Below, piece by piece: positions 32,738-44,197 of a stretch of DNA of 64,000 nucleotides. The position numbers and the translations under genes were made by a program. The stretch is from Engraulis encrasicolus (taxonomy: Eukaryota; Chordata; Actinopteri; Clupeiformes; Engraulidae), in NCBI RefSeq assembly GCF_034702125.1, contig NC_085875.1, forward strand, positions 52,695,176 to 52,759,175, written 5' to 3'. The notes below the pieces were generated by a model. That model was not told where the DNA came from and did not search any database. It saw nothing but the letters and a program-made list of their open reading frames with translations. Every line of letters begins with the position of its first letter. Position 1 is the stretch's first letter.

Positions 32738-35700
32738 AATTGTTGAAGATGATATCGGCATTGTCGCTTTCCCCCTCACATTCTCGCCGCAATGGCCCAC
32801 CAACCATTTTTACTGCGTCACAGTCCAAGTTAACTAGAACTTCGTTTGCACAGTCATTAATCCACGTCTTGTTAATTATATTAGGCTACTAGACTATTCG
32901 CCAGCACGCTGTCAATTAAACATGGCGTTAGCGCTGCAGAATGTCAGTTATGGCAACGAGGCAACCTTGTTCTGCGCTTCTACAGTGTAGGATGAAGGAA
33001 GGTGTGTAATGCCCTATCCAACATTTCGCTCTCATTTTTCCCGAAAGAATATGCGCCTCGCGCCATGCTCTCGTCTCCCTGTTCTCCCCAATCGCCCTCT
33101 CCTCCCCCACAAAGGCACTTGTATGCTGTTCATGCCTCTTCAAAAAGATTAAGTTCACCGTCCAGGTCATAGATTGTAGCCAAACAAAGTTCTGCTTCTA
33201 TGTTTCCTAATTTTTGTTAATTTGGAAAACAAGGTTACATCCCAGTTCTCCAGTGCTGGCGTCGTGTAGCTCTAACGTGTCATTTCAAAGCAGCGGTCAT
33301 TGTGACTCCAAACTCCCAAAATACCAAACGAAGCATGTAGTTCGAACTGTGAGAATCATAAGATAAAGCGGTGTCGAAACCACGAGATACAAGGTTCGCG
33401 CGCGCAAGGATTGGGCTGGGAGCAGCACGCGACACGCAACATGCTTTTTATCCACGGGAGCCGACCCATGCCTATGTCTTGCGCTGCTCAGCAGCAGTAG
33501 CTTACAACCTCTATCTCGCATTACATTTAAACTTCACGATAGGCCGCATTAAAGATTGCGTTTGAACTGATGTGGCTGACATGACAGTGTGTCAAGGCGT
33601 GAGTTTTAAAACTTTCAAGGAACAGGTAGCCTATGGCATTATCTTACCATTTGACACATGGGACACTGCTTCTCTGCTTTCAGCTGGCTGAGGCGGTATT
33701 CCAGGAATCAAAGATAGCCCTGATGTCCTTAGAAATGTTTCGATTCAAGTCATGAACAACAAGCAGTGAGGTTCGGGGCGCATAGCTTGTTTATAGCCCT
33801 CAAGCGCAAGCTTCGCGGGAAGCAGTCTTGCTTGCCTTTAGTTTCTTCAAAGTTTTTCCAATAGCCATGCAGTATTCCTCATCTCGCGCCTTGACCAATT
33901 ATTTGACAATTTTGGTCGTTTGTCTTGTCTCTTTGCAAGACTGTCATGAATAGGCTATAGGCTAAATTATTTCCCTTTGGAATCATTCACCCGGCATCTA
34001 AAGTAGGCAACCGCGGTGGAGCTCTTTTTATGGATGCAAGAACAAGTGTTCTCTGCTCGCCTATTTTCGATTGCATGCTGGAAGACTAAGACATGTATAA
34101 ACGTGTCTTTTTGTATTGATTCCAATACTCAACCGATGGTGGCTGGTCAATGCAAAAAATGTTACCGAGAGGTTATCTTTCTAGACATGCATTTTCAGCG
34201 CGTGGAGTTGTGGTCGTGAAATAGCCCTGGGATATCAAGCCATATAGCCTACGGACACATCCTGGGTTGGGGGAAACTTAAAAGCAGGCCATATTCGTAA
34301 CGTTTACCTCGCCACATATCCATCATAACGTGGTTTTGTCCGCGATGGTGGAAATTATTCGCAAGGTTGCATTTCACTTTGAAGTGACTGACTCGCAAGC
34401 ATAGTGTGTGGGAGCGGAACATACTGTAACAGCCTTCGGGGCTGAAGGCAAGCGCATTCATAAAGGACAGGGAAAGCAAAACGGATAGGCGTACTCTTTA
34501 TAAAAACAACAATAGATTAAGTCCTGTGGGTTCGGTTATGTCAGCAGCGTGTGCTTTTTATTTCAACTGCTTAAATAGCCAAATGTTCAACAATCAATGC
34601 CATCACCATTTAGCTAAAATATTTAGACAGCTTGGTTCTCACTGAATTTTCTGTCGTAAGCGAGGGGCGAGAGAGCGAGAGCTTCACGTGTGTAGCCTAC
34701 TGAGGCGTGTTGCACATCACAGCGGCCACCACACACACTTCCTACAACATTGATAGAAAATATTTGTTGATCACAGTGCAAACTTCCATAGCCTACCCTA
34801 TTAAGAATGCAAAATGAGTTGGGGCTGAGAGGGAGATAAATTAACTTCCGCGATGGTTTAAAATGTAGGCTATGTTTGTTCTGGAGACTCACTAATGGTG
34901 TTTTTGCCGCTGGTCGCCGCGTCCAGGCCAGCTGCGTCCGGCCGCATCTGGCCGCCAATGGCATAGCACCGCTTAGGACAATGACGTGATTCAAACAAAG
35001 AATGTGGGCGGGCTGTTGCATTCTGAAAACAAGGGTTGGACTTGGACTTTTTTTTAGACCCAACATGGCAAGTCACGCCAAGTCATTGAAAGTTACAACT
35101 GTCAAGTCCAAGTCGAGTCCCGAGTCAAAGGCGTGCAAGTCGAGTCGAGTCGCAAGTCCTTTCTGATCTTGAAATTTCAAGTCGCAAGTCTTCACACTGC
35201 TGACTCGAGTCAGACTCGAGTCCAAGTCACTGGACTCGAGTCCACATGTCTGGTTGTGAGTGGGTGAGATGGGAGCCTGCTGAAGAGTGGTTGTCAAGTG
35301 TGGGCTGGGGGGATTCAGGGGCTATAGAGGTGACAAGAGAAATGCTTCCCTCTGTGCCAGAGTTTCCAAACCGGTTGTAAAAATGGTTTAAATCATTGGA
35401 CATTGATAGATCACCCTCTGCCATACATCTCTTCTTTCCACACCCAGTGATTTTTTTAATCCCCTGCCATGCCTCTCTAGCATTGTCCTTCATTTTAATT
35501 TCCACCTTCTTCCCATATGCCACCTTGGCCTCCTTCAGTCTGCTTTTGAGTTCTCGCTGTACACTCCTCAGTTCAGTCAAGTTCCCTTCCTTAAAAAGCT
35601 TCTTTTTCTTATTGAGGAGTTGCTTGACATCTCTGGTTACCCAGGGTTTGTTGTTGGGGTAGCAGCGAATCGTCTTTGTTGGTACAACAATGTCCATGCA

Positions 35701-36248
35701 GAAGTTTATGTAATCAGTAGTACATGCTGTGGCCTCATCCAGGTCATCACTGCCCTGCAGTATACTCCAGTCAGTGGTCTCGAAACAGTCTCTTAGTGCC
35801 TCCTCAGTTTCTGGTGTCCATTCTCTGAAAAGTGTGTGTGGTAACTGGTAGCCTTTGTACTTTTGGGATGTACAGAGGCTATAAATGGATCAAATTGTGG
35901 TCAGAGAAGCAGTATTAAAATAGAATGAAAGTGAATTTTCAACATTTAAAGGCGTATGTGTGAACCAAAAAACACACACAATCACTTAACAACTCCAGAT
36001 ACATATGCAACCAAATCAATACACTTTTTATTGCTTTTAATTATGTCTGACGGTGTTGACAAAAAACAAGGTATGATCGGAGAAAAACCTGATTTCTGAA
36101 AAAAATGGAAAATGGGGAGATTGGCCTTGTGCATTTCTGAAAAGCCAAGACCTTTGTCCACGAGGATATACCATATTTTTTTGTAATTCACTTCGTTTTT
36201 TTCTTTCAAGAATACAACCTGTTTTAGCCACTTTCTCAAGAATCAGTG

Positions 36249-36560
36249 GTATAGCATGTCTGCCCTGCTACCCCTTATGAAACAGAAATATACTGCAATA
36301 TACTACAACTTATACTGCAATACATTAGCAATATATTATATCTCAATATATCACAAACACGCTCATATATTTGAAACTATATGGCAATATATTGATGAAC
36401 AACCTATTACTATATATTGATCCATATAAAATATATGGCTGGCAAAACAAAACTGTATTCCACTATTCGGTCTGTATTTCTTGATGTTTTTAGTTCAACA
36501 AGCACATTTTGCATCAGATGCTAACATTTTGGATGTCTTTCCTATTTTATTGTTTTTTAC
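36249..36560. other. AT-rich flank with ATATTGC words
   Basis: Repeated ATATTGCAGTAT/CAATATAT-like words (36285-36400). No gene. It ends in a polypyrimidine stretch and acceptor TTTTTTACAG (36551-36560). Confidence 0.4.
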
Positions 36561-36815
36561 AGATGCAGTTGTGGAAAAGCACCAGGGGGTGAAGATACCG
36601 GTTATACGAACAAACTTTGAGACCATCATCACCAGCTGCATCCATATGGGGCCGGAGCTGCACACTGACTACAACAGGAAAGCCCGGCAGCGTATAGCAT
36701 ATTCAACTGGGACGATCATCAATGCACCCCTCCCCTCATTGCAATATATCTACACCACCCGTGTCACCCATCAAGCCCTCATAATCTTGAGAGATGAGAT
36801 GAAACATACGCGCAC
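36561..36815 (+). CDS. putative exon, unknown protein
   Basis: After a good acceptor (TTTTTTACAG) an open frame runs DAVVEKHQGVKIPVIRTNF, then a segment with IITSCIHMGPELHTDY, NRKARQRIAYSTGTI and RVTHQALIILRDEM, before dissolving into the CA repeat. Composition is protein-like (no low complexity for 80 residues), unlike most frames here. I do not recognise the family. It could be an exon of a host gene, a captured exon or part of an unlisted transposon. No matching upstream exon or downstream donor could be fixed, since the CA array follows at once. Confidence 0.35.
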
Positions 36816-36824
36816 ACACACATC

Positions 36825-37330
<506 letters not shown>

Positions 37331-37430
37331 TCCTTCACTACCAAGAACTTCCTGGGCCCTGCAACATACAATACAAACCATTGCTGCTTGCTGTTGCTAA
37401 TCTGTTACTGAGAGGTCAATTAAGTCTCAT

Positions 37431-38594
37431 TGTCGCGTCAGACCAGGTCTGCAGCGTTTATTTTAATTCCACTGGGGTGAAAAAAAACACACTGGTGAAA
37501 AAAAAGTAGAAAAAAATGGGTGGTGTTTTGACTGCGTGCCGCGCAGGCTGATTAGTGAGAAGCGAGTCCGCTGATCACCGTCTGCTGTGCTCGTTTTAGC
37601 TAATTCAGTTTGCGCGGCAAAGTCAAGCGCAGGTGTTTCAATTACGCTTTACAGCTCAGTGTGGAAAAAATGCTGCTGAGAGTCACACGCAAAGACTGCT
37701 GTGCCTACTCGTAAACAACTTTGACGAAACTACAAATGTGATACTGGAAGACTGGAGAGGGAACCTGTAAGCGTTTTGTCTTTGGTTAATTACTAGCGAG
37801 TTTCCTCGTAGCACTTCTACTGCCCTCGGCATGTTTGGGGTTTTGCCGTGGGAGCTGGTGTTTGTGCAGATATTTTGTAAACTATTGATCCTTTTGCTGG
37901 TGGTCAATGACTTTAAACTGTAAGCTCAGTAGCCTGGCCACAAGTTGCATTTCCCATTTAATGCTGAGATTTGTGTTTAAGATGATGATGGTTGCAGCGT
38001 ACATCATGGGTGATTCTCAAAACTATACAGTATACAGCCAGTTGTCCGTGCTTTATAGTGCAATTGCTTATGCCAAAAATATTTCCCCTTTATCAATTGT
38101 CTAGTCATTTTATTCATATACTTGTATTTTTCTACTATATCCAATTTCTGGTTTAAATTATATTACAAAGTGTATTTATTGATATATATTTAATGTAAGC
38201 ATCATTTGCACATTGCATATTTGCATAACTTCACATTTGGAGCGCTGTATTTGCACTAGATCATTGCACTGAAAAGTAACTACTGTTTGTATTTCCCTTT
38301 TTTGTGTACCTTAGGTTTTTTACCTAAGGGAATGACTAAAAGACTACAAAAAGATGTTTCCTGCTGCTAACCTCACACATGGACTTGAAATTAAATAAAA
38401 GGAAAAGAGACGAAAAGCCAAAAAGGAAACCACTGTTGTCTGTCAAGTCCTTTTGAGTGAATTCCAGTGCCTTCAGTTCATCTCCACCAGTGTCACACCT
38501 TTTCAAGTTGGGGAAAATGCACAGAAGTTAAACCAAACCAAACAAAACTGAAAAACATACAAACAAAAACCAAAACAAAACCGACAATTTGACA
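37431..38594 (+). repeat. 5' LTR of the BEL/Pao element (1164 bp)
   Basis: Begins TGTCGCGTCAGACCAGG, ends CCGACAATTTGACA. It contains TTAAATAAAAGG (about 38391-38402), a possible polyadenylation signal. It has about 325 bp (roughly 38186-38510) that the 3' LTR lacks. Confidence 0.9.
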
Positions 38595-38814
38595 GTAAAA
38601 AAACGGCGTCCAGCTGGTTGAAGATCCAGCCAGACTGAAGCGCCACGACAAAACCAGCCCAGCCCACTGCCATGACAAAGCCAGCCCAGCCAAGCCGAAG
38701 CGCCGTGCCAAGGCCAGCCAAGCCGCCGCTGAATCCACGCCCAGCTCGCCTGCCGCTGAGTCCACGCCCAGCTCGCCTGCCGCGCCAAACCCATCGATCT
38801 TCCTTGCGCCCAAA

Positions 38815-40318
38815 ATGGCAGAGTCAACGTCTCTACAGCAGCTGAAGAGAGCGAGAACGACCACCAAACAGAGGTTTACCCGACAAGCAAACTCACTACT
38901 GAAGTCGTGCAAAAAAATGTCGGCGGAAGAACTGATGGAGGTCTTTGGCAAATTCAAGCTTGAGGCCGAAAAGGTAATGGAGGCAAATGAGCAGGTGGAG
39001 GTCTTCATTGAAGAGATGGAGCTGGAAGCCACTGCAAGAACAGACATTGAAACTGAGGTGAAGAAAACAACTGAGGACTGCGAGCAGAAGCTGGAGGAGG
39101 TGGAGGATGTTGTGAAAAAATTGCTGTGGCTAAGTTTTGGCAGCTCTGAGCTCACGCTTACTCTGGAGGCAGCTGAAAAGGACTGCAAGCGGCTGGCTGC
39201 AAGAAAGAAGGAGGCAAAGCTGGAAGTGTATGACCTGATGCTCAGCAACCTTGAGCGGCTGGTCAAGGCAGCAAAAGACTCCATGCGCCAATGGACTCGG
39301 TGTGTCCCGTAAGAAGAGCGGCCTGACTTACAACAGCGCATCCGGGGTGTGGAAGGCTCACTACTGGAGTTCACCTCGGAGAAAGCTGGTCTGCTCCAGA
39401 CAAATATGGACAAAGAGCAAACGCCACCTCAGTCACCTGTCATCAAGCTGAAGCCAACAGCACTGCCGCAATTCGATTGGCAATAAGCGCACCTTCTACC
39501 TCTGGAGAAAAGAATGGGAGGCACTCCAACGGCAGGGAGAGCCGACTGGCTCCAAGGAGGTGAGGAAGATCTAACTGTTGGGCAGCCTACAGGACACAGT
39601 GGCAAGACACCTGCGTTTGTCAACCTACAGCACGGCAGAGGACATCTTCCGGGTCCTCTAAAACCGATTCTGCAACAAGACCGCGATTGCGCTGGAGATC
39701 ATTGAGGAGCTACAGGCGCTGCCACCAGTAAGAGGCCACCAACCTAGAAAAATTGTGGACCTAATACAAACAGTGGAAAAAGCCCTGTACGATCTCAGCG
39801 CGCTGGGAAACACTGGCGCACTCAAAAACCCACTCGTCACAAAGTCCCTCGAAAGCAAGCTGCCAGAGGGCCTAAAGAAAGAGTGGCTGGTCCACTTGTC
39901 AGAAAAGGAAGATGGCGAAGATGCCTCCCCGGAAGACAGGTTCGACCTACTCCTCAAATTCCTGAGAAGCCAGGAGAGGATTTATGAGCAGCTGGACCAG
40001 CTTAGGGATAATGACCCCAGCGGGAGAGAGGCAACAGTCCCACAAAAACATGCGAGCACAAGGGCCACCAACTTTCAAAGCTCCTGTGTAGTCTGTGGAG
40101 AGAGGGGCCACAGACTGAAGCTCTACTACTGCAAGAAATTCAAAACTCTCGAAATACCCGAGAGGAAGGAGGCAGTGGAGGGGATCAACGAATGTGGTAG
40201 GTGTCTCGATGTCCATGATGAGTATGCAGAGTGCAAGACCACTTTCCTCTGCAAGAATGAGGGATGCAAGAATGCTCAAGGCCCAAGTCACCACTTCTAC
40301 CTGTGTCCCAAGATTTGA
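38815..40318 (+). pseudogene. BEL/Pao gag (capsid and zinc knuckle), frameshifted
   Basis: Starts MAESTSLQQLKRARTTTKQR at an ATG in good context (AAAATGG). The first 165 residues are helical and charged (KLEEVEDVVKKLLWLS), the usual BEL gag head. The frame ends at 39310. Homologous gag sequence resumes in another frame with IKLKPTALPQFD and then FYLWRKEWEALQRQGEP, carrying TAA at 39571 and TAA at 39658, then is clean from 39755 (MDLIQTVEKALYDLSALG). The C-terminal part has the BEL Cys/His region: CVVCGERGHRLKLYYC, then CGRCLDVHDEYAEC and CKNEGC. It ends TGA at 40316. Gag packages the element RNA; this copy could not make it without repair. Confidence 0.85.
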
Positions 40319-40483
40319 AGCCAAGGTGCCAGGTCACAAAGACCAAGTCCCAGCCCAACAAGAGTTGAAAGGAAAAAGGCCACTGAAGCCCAGGAAGAGT
40401 TCCTGACAAGCCTGCCTCCCGACCTTGCGCTGAAGTGTCGAAATGTATTCTGCAACTCTGTCGCCAAAACGTTCAGTTCAGCC

Positions 40484-41449
40484 GTGCCAGAAAGTAGTCT
40501 GCTGGCGGAAAACGTCATTGAAGAGTTTCCAGTCATAATGATGATCTTGGAAGTAATCGCAAATGCTGGGCAAAAGATTGAAACTTTAATAGACTTGGCA
40601 TCTGACAGAAACTACATCACTCACAAGGCTGCCAATGAGCTGAATTTGAGGAGTGAGGACGTGACACTCATAGTCCACGGAGTGAGTGGGATGCAAGTGA
40701 AAGTGGAGACTAAGCGATACCTCCTGAAGATCCGGGTCGCAACTTCAAAGGGAACCCTCCGATCCCACCAGCTTGTATGCTACGGGCTGGAAAGCATTGC
40801 GGAGGTTAGTCGTCATGTGCCACCCAAGACTCTGCAGAAACTATTCCCTGACGTCCCTCTCCATGAACTGGTCCGTCCTGCTAAAATAGAGTTGCTCATC
40901 AGCCACAAAGAAGGCCAACTTGTCCCACAAAAAGTGCGCTCCATCGGGAACCTTGTCCTGTGGGATGGTCCCCTTGGGAAAACAGTCGGTGGCTCACATC
41001 CAGACCTTTTGGAGGAGGCCAAAGTCACGGCCCATGGCTCCACAACTCACATTGCCCGCTCCATGCGCACAACAGCTGTGGAGTACAAAGAAATAACCCA
41101 TATTCCAGTGCAGCCGCCTCAACGTGCCCAAGCCAAAACATCTCCTGTCAGTCAAGACGGCATCAAGACCTGGATTAAAGATCAAGCAACATTGCCAAAA
41201 AATATGAGCGCTGTTGAAGCAACACTCCCGTGGAAAGAGAATCAGTTGGCAAAGGAGCCAAACTGGAAGGCAGCCGACAAAGCACAATTCCACAAGAGGG
41301 TCGAGCAAAGAGCTGTTGCGAAACTGGCAAGCTGGAATGGGCCTGTGTGGAATGTCAGCCACCCAACTGCACCAAACCGTCACTCTGTGACTCCACCAGC
41401 AAATGTTGAGCATGTCCTGGAAGAAGGGGCATTCTTCACGGAGCTATAG
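40484..41449 (+). pseudogene. BEL/Pao aspartic protease region
   Basis: A 321-codon frame matching the protease part of BEL polyproteins: VIANAGQKIETLIDLASDRNYI, where relatives have a DTGS-type catalytic triplet followed by N-Y/F-I-T. Here the triplet reads DLAS, so the active site appears changed. It is followed by LVCYGLESIAEV, PDVPLHELVRPAKIELLI and GNLVLWDGPLGKTVGGSHPD, the usual post-protease segment with G-P-L-G-K. It then runs into a low-similarity tail. The natural frame would be fused to gag; here gag ends 165 bases upstream. Confidence 0.8.
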
Positions 41450-41506
41450 GCCTACTCAGGCCAAAGTGGGAGGTCAGAACCAGATGACCCCCAGGAGCCC
41501 CCTTCA

Positions 41507-42300
41507 GTGATGGCCCTGCCGAATCAACTGTCCGAGGAGACCAAATCCCTACTTCTTGGGCATGAACCAGAAAAAACTCACTTGATGGTGGCTGTCAATC
41601 TCTCCAAAAAGAGGAGAAAAAAGGAAGTAAGGCTGGGAGCCAACATCTCAAAAGGTGAAGTTAAGGCCCAGGCACTTAATCCAACCACCTGCCGAGAGCT
41701 CCTCCTTCAACTCCCCGCTCTCACCCGAACTGGAGTGAGGAGAAAACCCAAGCCGGAACCAGCCCCAAGCCCTGCAGATCTGCCCAGACTTTCTGCTGGG
41801 GCTCCGATCCTAGACCTGGTAGCAACGCAGCAATTAAGCAGCCTAACCAGACTGGGAAAGTCTTTTGCACCAGTATGGAAGGAGTTCCCCCATGGTCAAG
41901 CCTGGGGGAAACCAAAGTGGGAGGAAACCTTATTGGCCGGTACAGTCACTGAGCCAGATATCGAAGACTGCTCCCGAGGACTCCACCTTGTGGCAAAAGA
42001 TGGAGCCACCTTTCCAAGCACCACAACAGACCAACTGGCCACACAAACAGATGAGGGAGGTGGACCGTTGCTGTGCAGTGACAGGATCCAGCACCTTGAA
42101 GAAGACGGCCGTCTGTTTCCCCTTCAAGACCTGCTTGGGCAATCTGCTGGCACGCCACAGTCACAATGAAGGCCATGAAGAAGTGCTGCTGCTGCAAAAG
42201 GCTTGAGTCGTGCGAAGGAGGCTGGCTCAACAAGTCAGCATCCAGCAGTACACACCCCTGGTGCCAGGAAACAAGAGACTTCATTGTATGGTACTGCACA
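41507..42300 (+). other. internal BEL region where RT/IN should be; ORF of unknown meaning
   Basis: A 220-codon frame (41507-42169) has no RT, RNase H or integrase motif (no YxDD, no HHCC, no DDE). It is rich in Pro, Leu and Lys. At 42167-42300 a short Cys-rich frame follows (MKAMKKCCCCKRLESC). Both may be leftover or acquired spacer sequence. I do not assign a function. Confidence 0.4.
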
Positions 42301-42413
42301 GTGATGTAAGGTGGCTTCTAGTTTTATTACCTGTTGAGGAGAAATCCCCCTAGTATTGATGTGGGTTTTGTAGGCGACCTTCCTGTCCAGGAACAGGAAG
42401 CTCGAGTGGGAGG

Positions 42414-43250
42414 TGTCGTGTCAGACCAGGTCTGCAGCGTTTATTTTAATTCCACTAGGGTGAAAAAAAAACACACTGGTGAAAAAAAAGTAGAAAAAAT
42501 GGGTGGTGTTTTGACTGCGTGCCGCGCAGGCTGATTAGTGAGAAGCGAGTCGGCTGATCACCGTCAGCTGTGCTCGTTTCAGCTGATTCAGTTTGCACGG
42601 CAAAGTCAAGCGCAAGTGTTTCAATTACGCTTTGCAGCTCAGTTTGGAAAAAATGCTGCTGAGAGTCACACGCAAAGACTGCTGTGCCTACTCGTAAACA
42701 ACTTTGACGAAACTGCAAATGTGATACTGGAAGACTGGAGAGGAAACCGGTAAGCGTTTTGTCTTTGGTTAATTACTAGCGAGTTTCCTCGTAGCACTTC
42801 TACTGCCCTCGGCATGTTTGGGGTTTTGCCGTGGGAGCTGGTGTTTGTGCCGATATTTTGTAAACTAATGATCCTTTTGCTGGTGGTCAAGGACTTTAAA
42901 CTGTAAGCTCAGTAGCCTGGCCACAAGTTGCATTTACCGTTTAATGCTGAGATTTGTGTTTAAGATGATGATGGTTGCAGCGTACATCATGGGTGATTCT
43001 CAAAACTATACAGTATACAGCCAGTTGTCCGTGCGTTTATAGTGCAATTGCTTATGCCAAAAATATTTTCCCTTTATCAATAGTCTAGTCATTTTATTCA
43101 TATACTTGTATTTTTCTACTATATCCAATTTCTGGTTTAAATTATATTACAAAGTGTATTTATTGATGTATATGCACAAAATGCAGAAAATGCACAGAAG
43201 TTAAACCAAAGCAAACAAACAAAAACCAAAACAAAACCGACAATTTGATA
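42414..43250 (+). repeat. 3' LTR of the BEL/Pao element (837 bp)
   Basis: Begins TGTCGTGTCAGACCAGG, ends CCGACAATTTGATA. Nearly identical to the 5' LTR over shared parts, but about 325 bp are missing at about 43168-43180, removing the segment with the likely polyadenylation signal. Confidence 0.9.
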
Positions 43251-43255
43251 CTCAT

Positions 43256-44090
43256 TGTGAAATAAGCAGGCCTTGACTAGAGTTTTCACAATATGTTGAA
43301 TGCAGCGCAGTCTTTATACGTTTTTCTCTATCTACAACAGAAATTAGGGGAAAAGTAAGATTTGTGATGACAAATTCATTTTTCTTATTATTTTTATGGA
43401 TATTTATTGAAGTAATATATAATGAATAATGCAAACCTATTCATGTTTTATATCATTTTAAAGTACATCTAATTCTGATTTCAATGGTTTGTGTATTGTA
43501 TCTCTACCATGTAGTATGGCCACACAATACGCTTTTGTTTGACATACGGTCATCAAGTGTGAAAGAAATGGAATGTTCGGCTCAGTCACCAAAGTGTTAA
43601 GTCGTTTTCGACGGCCACGTTCAGATGTACTAAAACAGACTAGACGTGGAAAACTGTGGATCTCGATGCGAATTTCAGGGCTGCTGTGGAAGTTGGCGTA
43701 AGCGTGGAAGTTGTCGTAACTGGTGCATTTCATATCTTTGACGGCACAATGAGGCACTTCAACGCAACTGCATGCAGGCCCACTCGCGCACCAGTCATGA
43801 TGCAAAAGGGATACGGGCGACTGTTCACAATGAAATGTAACATCGGCAAAATTGATTGCCAACTATTGCAGTCCATATATTTGTTACCACAGTAAATACA
43901 TTTAGTGGTCATACATTTCACCTAAAACCAAGCTATATATCCTATTGTCAGGCAGCCAGTCGATATTCAATTGCGTGCAAATTACAAACACCCTCGCCAT
44001 GGGTAAGAATGGTCCAATCACTAACATGCTTCCAAATAAACGGCACAATAAATATATGTGCAATACGTCTCAAAAACAGACTGGGTGACA
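43256..44090. other. flank and probable 5' part of Harbinger 2
   Basis: No gene before 44091. By analogy with Harbinger 1 the end of this element should lie some 470 bp upstream of the transposase ATG, near 43600, but I could not find a matching terminal repeat. Confidence 0.35.
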
Positions 44091-44197
44091 ATGGCATGGT
44101 TGGCATTATTAGAAGATATTGCATAACTGTCAAATTAGGAGGGAACGGGTGTTCCGTGATCATACAGATTTCTTGGCCCACAATGATGACTGGCTTA

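Larger units (their letters stand above)
31385..35252. mobile_element. hAT-type element (3868 bp) inside the LINE
   Basis: Ends: CAGAGGTGTGACCAAGTC at the left, complement of CAGACATGTGGACTCGAG at the right. The perfect 8-bp duplication GTTGTGAG flanks it (31377-31384 and 35253-35260). Both subterminal zones (31400-31560 and 35060-35250) are full of AAGTC, GAGTC and CAAGTC words in many copies, a striking direct/inverted array known from abundant fish hAT repeats. The interior shows no intact transposase. It carries a (TG)n tract and a short LINE tail. Confidence 0.9.
29683..35880 (-). pseudogene. LINE ORF2: reverse transcriptase, split by a hAT element
   Basis: Coding parts on the minus strand are 35880-35253 (end of endonuclease and linker, with NNKPWVTRDVKQLLN) and 31384-29683 (RT). 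RT blocks: SKAAGPDGI, LNDYRPVALTSHLMK, IMFFDFSSAFNTIQP (motif A, catalytic D), GAPQGTVLSPVLFTLYTNDF (motif B), QKFSDDTAIVG (motif C; FSDD, catalytic DD), YKYLGVHLD, then the C-terminal SVLFYAVTCWGGS and PLNATFTNQL. Frames on the two sides join in phase when the hAT element and one target copy are removed (...THSQ with PPTP...). Apart from truncation and this insertion no stop interrupts the RT, so the LINE was young when hit. The motif set fits the CR1/L2/Rex group. Confidence 0.9.
29524..35907 (-). mobile_element. 5'-truncated LINE (L2/Rex1-like) with nested hAT element
   Basis: Inserted in CACTA-like copy 2; the limits follow from comparison with copy 1 near 15970. On the minus strand the 3' end is CTGGGGATCAATAACG followed by a (TCTAC)n-like tail (29524-29560), typical of fish LINEs with short tandem tails. 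The 5' end stops near 35907 within the endonuclease-to-RT part. The hAT element at 31385-35252 splits it. No clear target duplication is visible. Confidence 0.88.
27971..36248. mobile_element. CACTA/EnSpm-like DNA element, copy 2, with nested LINE
   Basis: Same ends as the element at 11697-16316 (CACTGATTCTTGAGAAAG and its complement) and nearly the same sequence over 27971-29523 and 35908-36248. The GTCACCACCGTCAG words recur at 28357, 28645, 28807 (complement) and 29303. GTATA occurs on both flanks (27966-27970 and 36249-36253), a possible 5-bp duplication. It lacks copy 1's piggyBac-like and SINE-like inserts but holds a 6.4-kb LINE insertion. Without it the element is about 1.9 kb. No transposase seen. 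Confidence 0.75.
37431..43250 (+). mobile_element. BEL/Pao LTR retrotransposon lacking RT and integrase (5.8 kb)
   Basis: Two direct LTRs (37431-38594 and 42414-43250) start TGTCG and end TTGACA or TTGATA, with the perfect 5-bp duplication CTCAT on both flanks (37426-37430 and 43251-43255). The inside encodes a BEL-type gag with zinc knuckle and a BEL-type protease region, but nothing like RT, RNase H or integrase between 41450 and 42413. A purine-rich tract GAGTGGGAGG (42404-42413) precedes the 3' LTR. It is a deletion derivative or a non-autonomous BEL family that needs polymerase from a relative. Confidence 0.9.

Noticed and set aside
38493..39413. 306-codon minus-strand frame opposite gag
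   Set aside because: Antisense shadow of the BEL gag; Ser-rich composition follows from Glu/Lys codons on the other strand.
37431..43250. Endogenous retrovirus with env
   Set aside because: Gag and protease are of BEL/Pao type and no envelope-like signal peptide or transmembrane frame is present.
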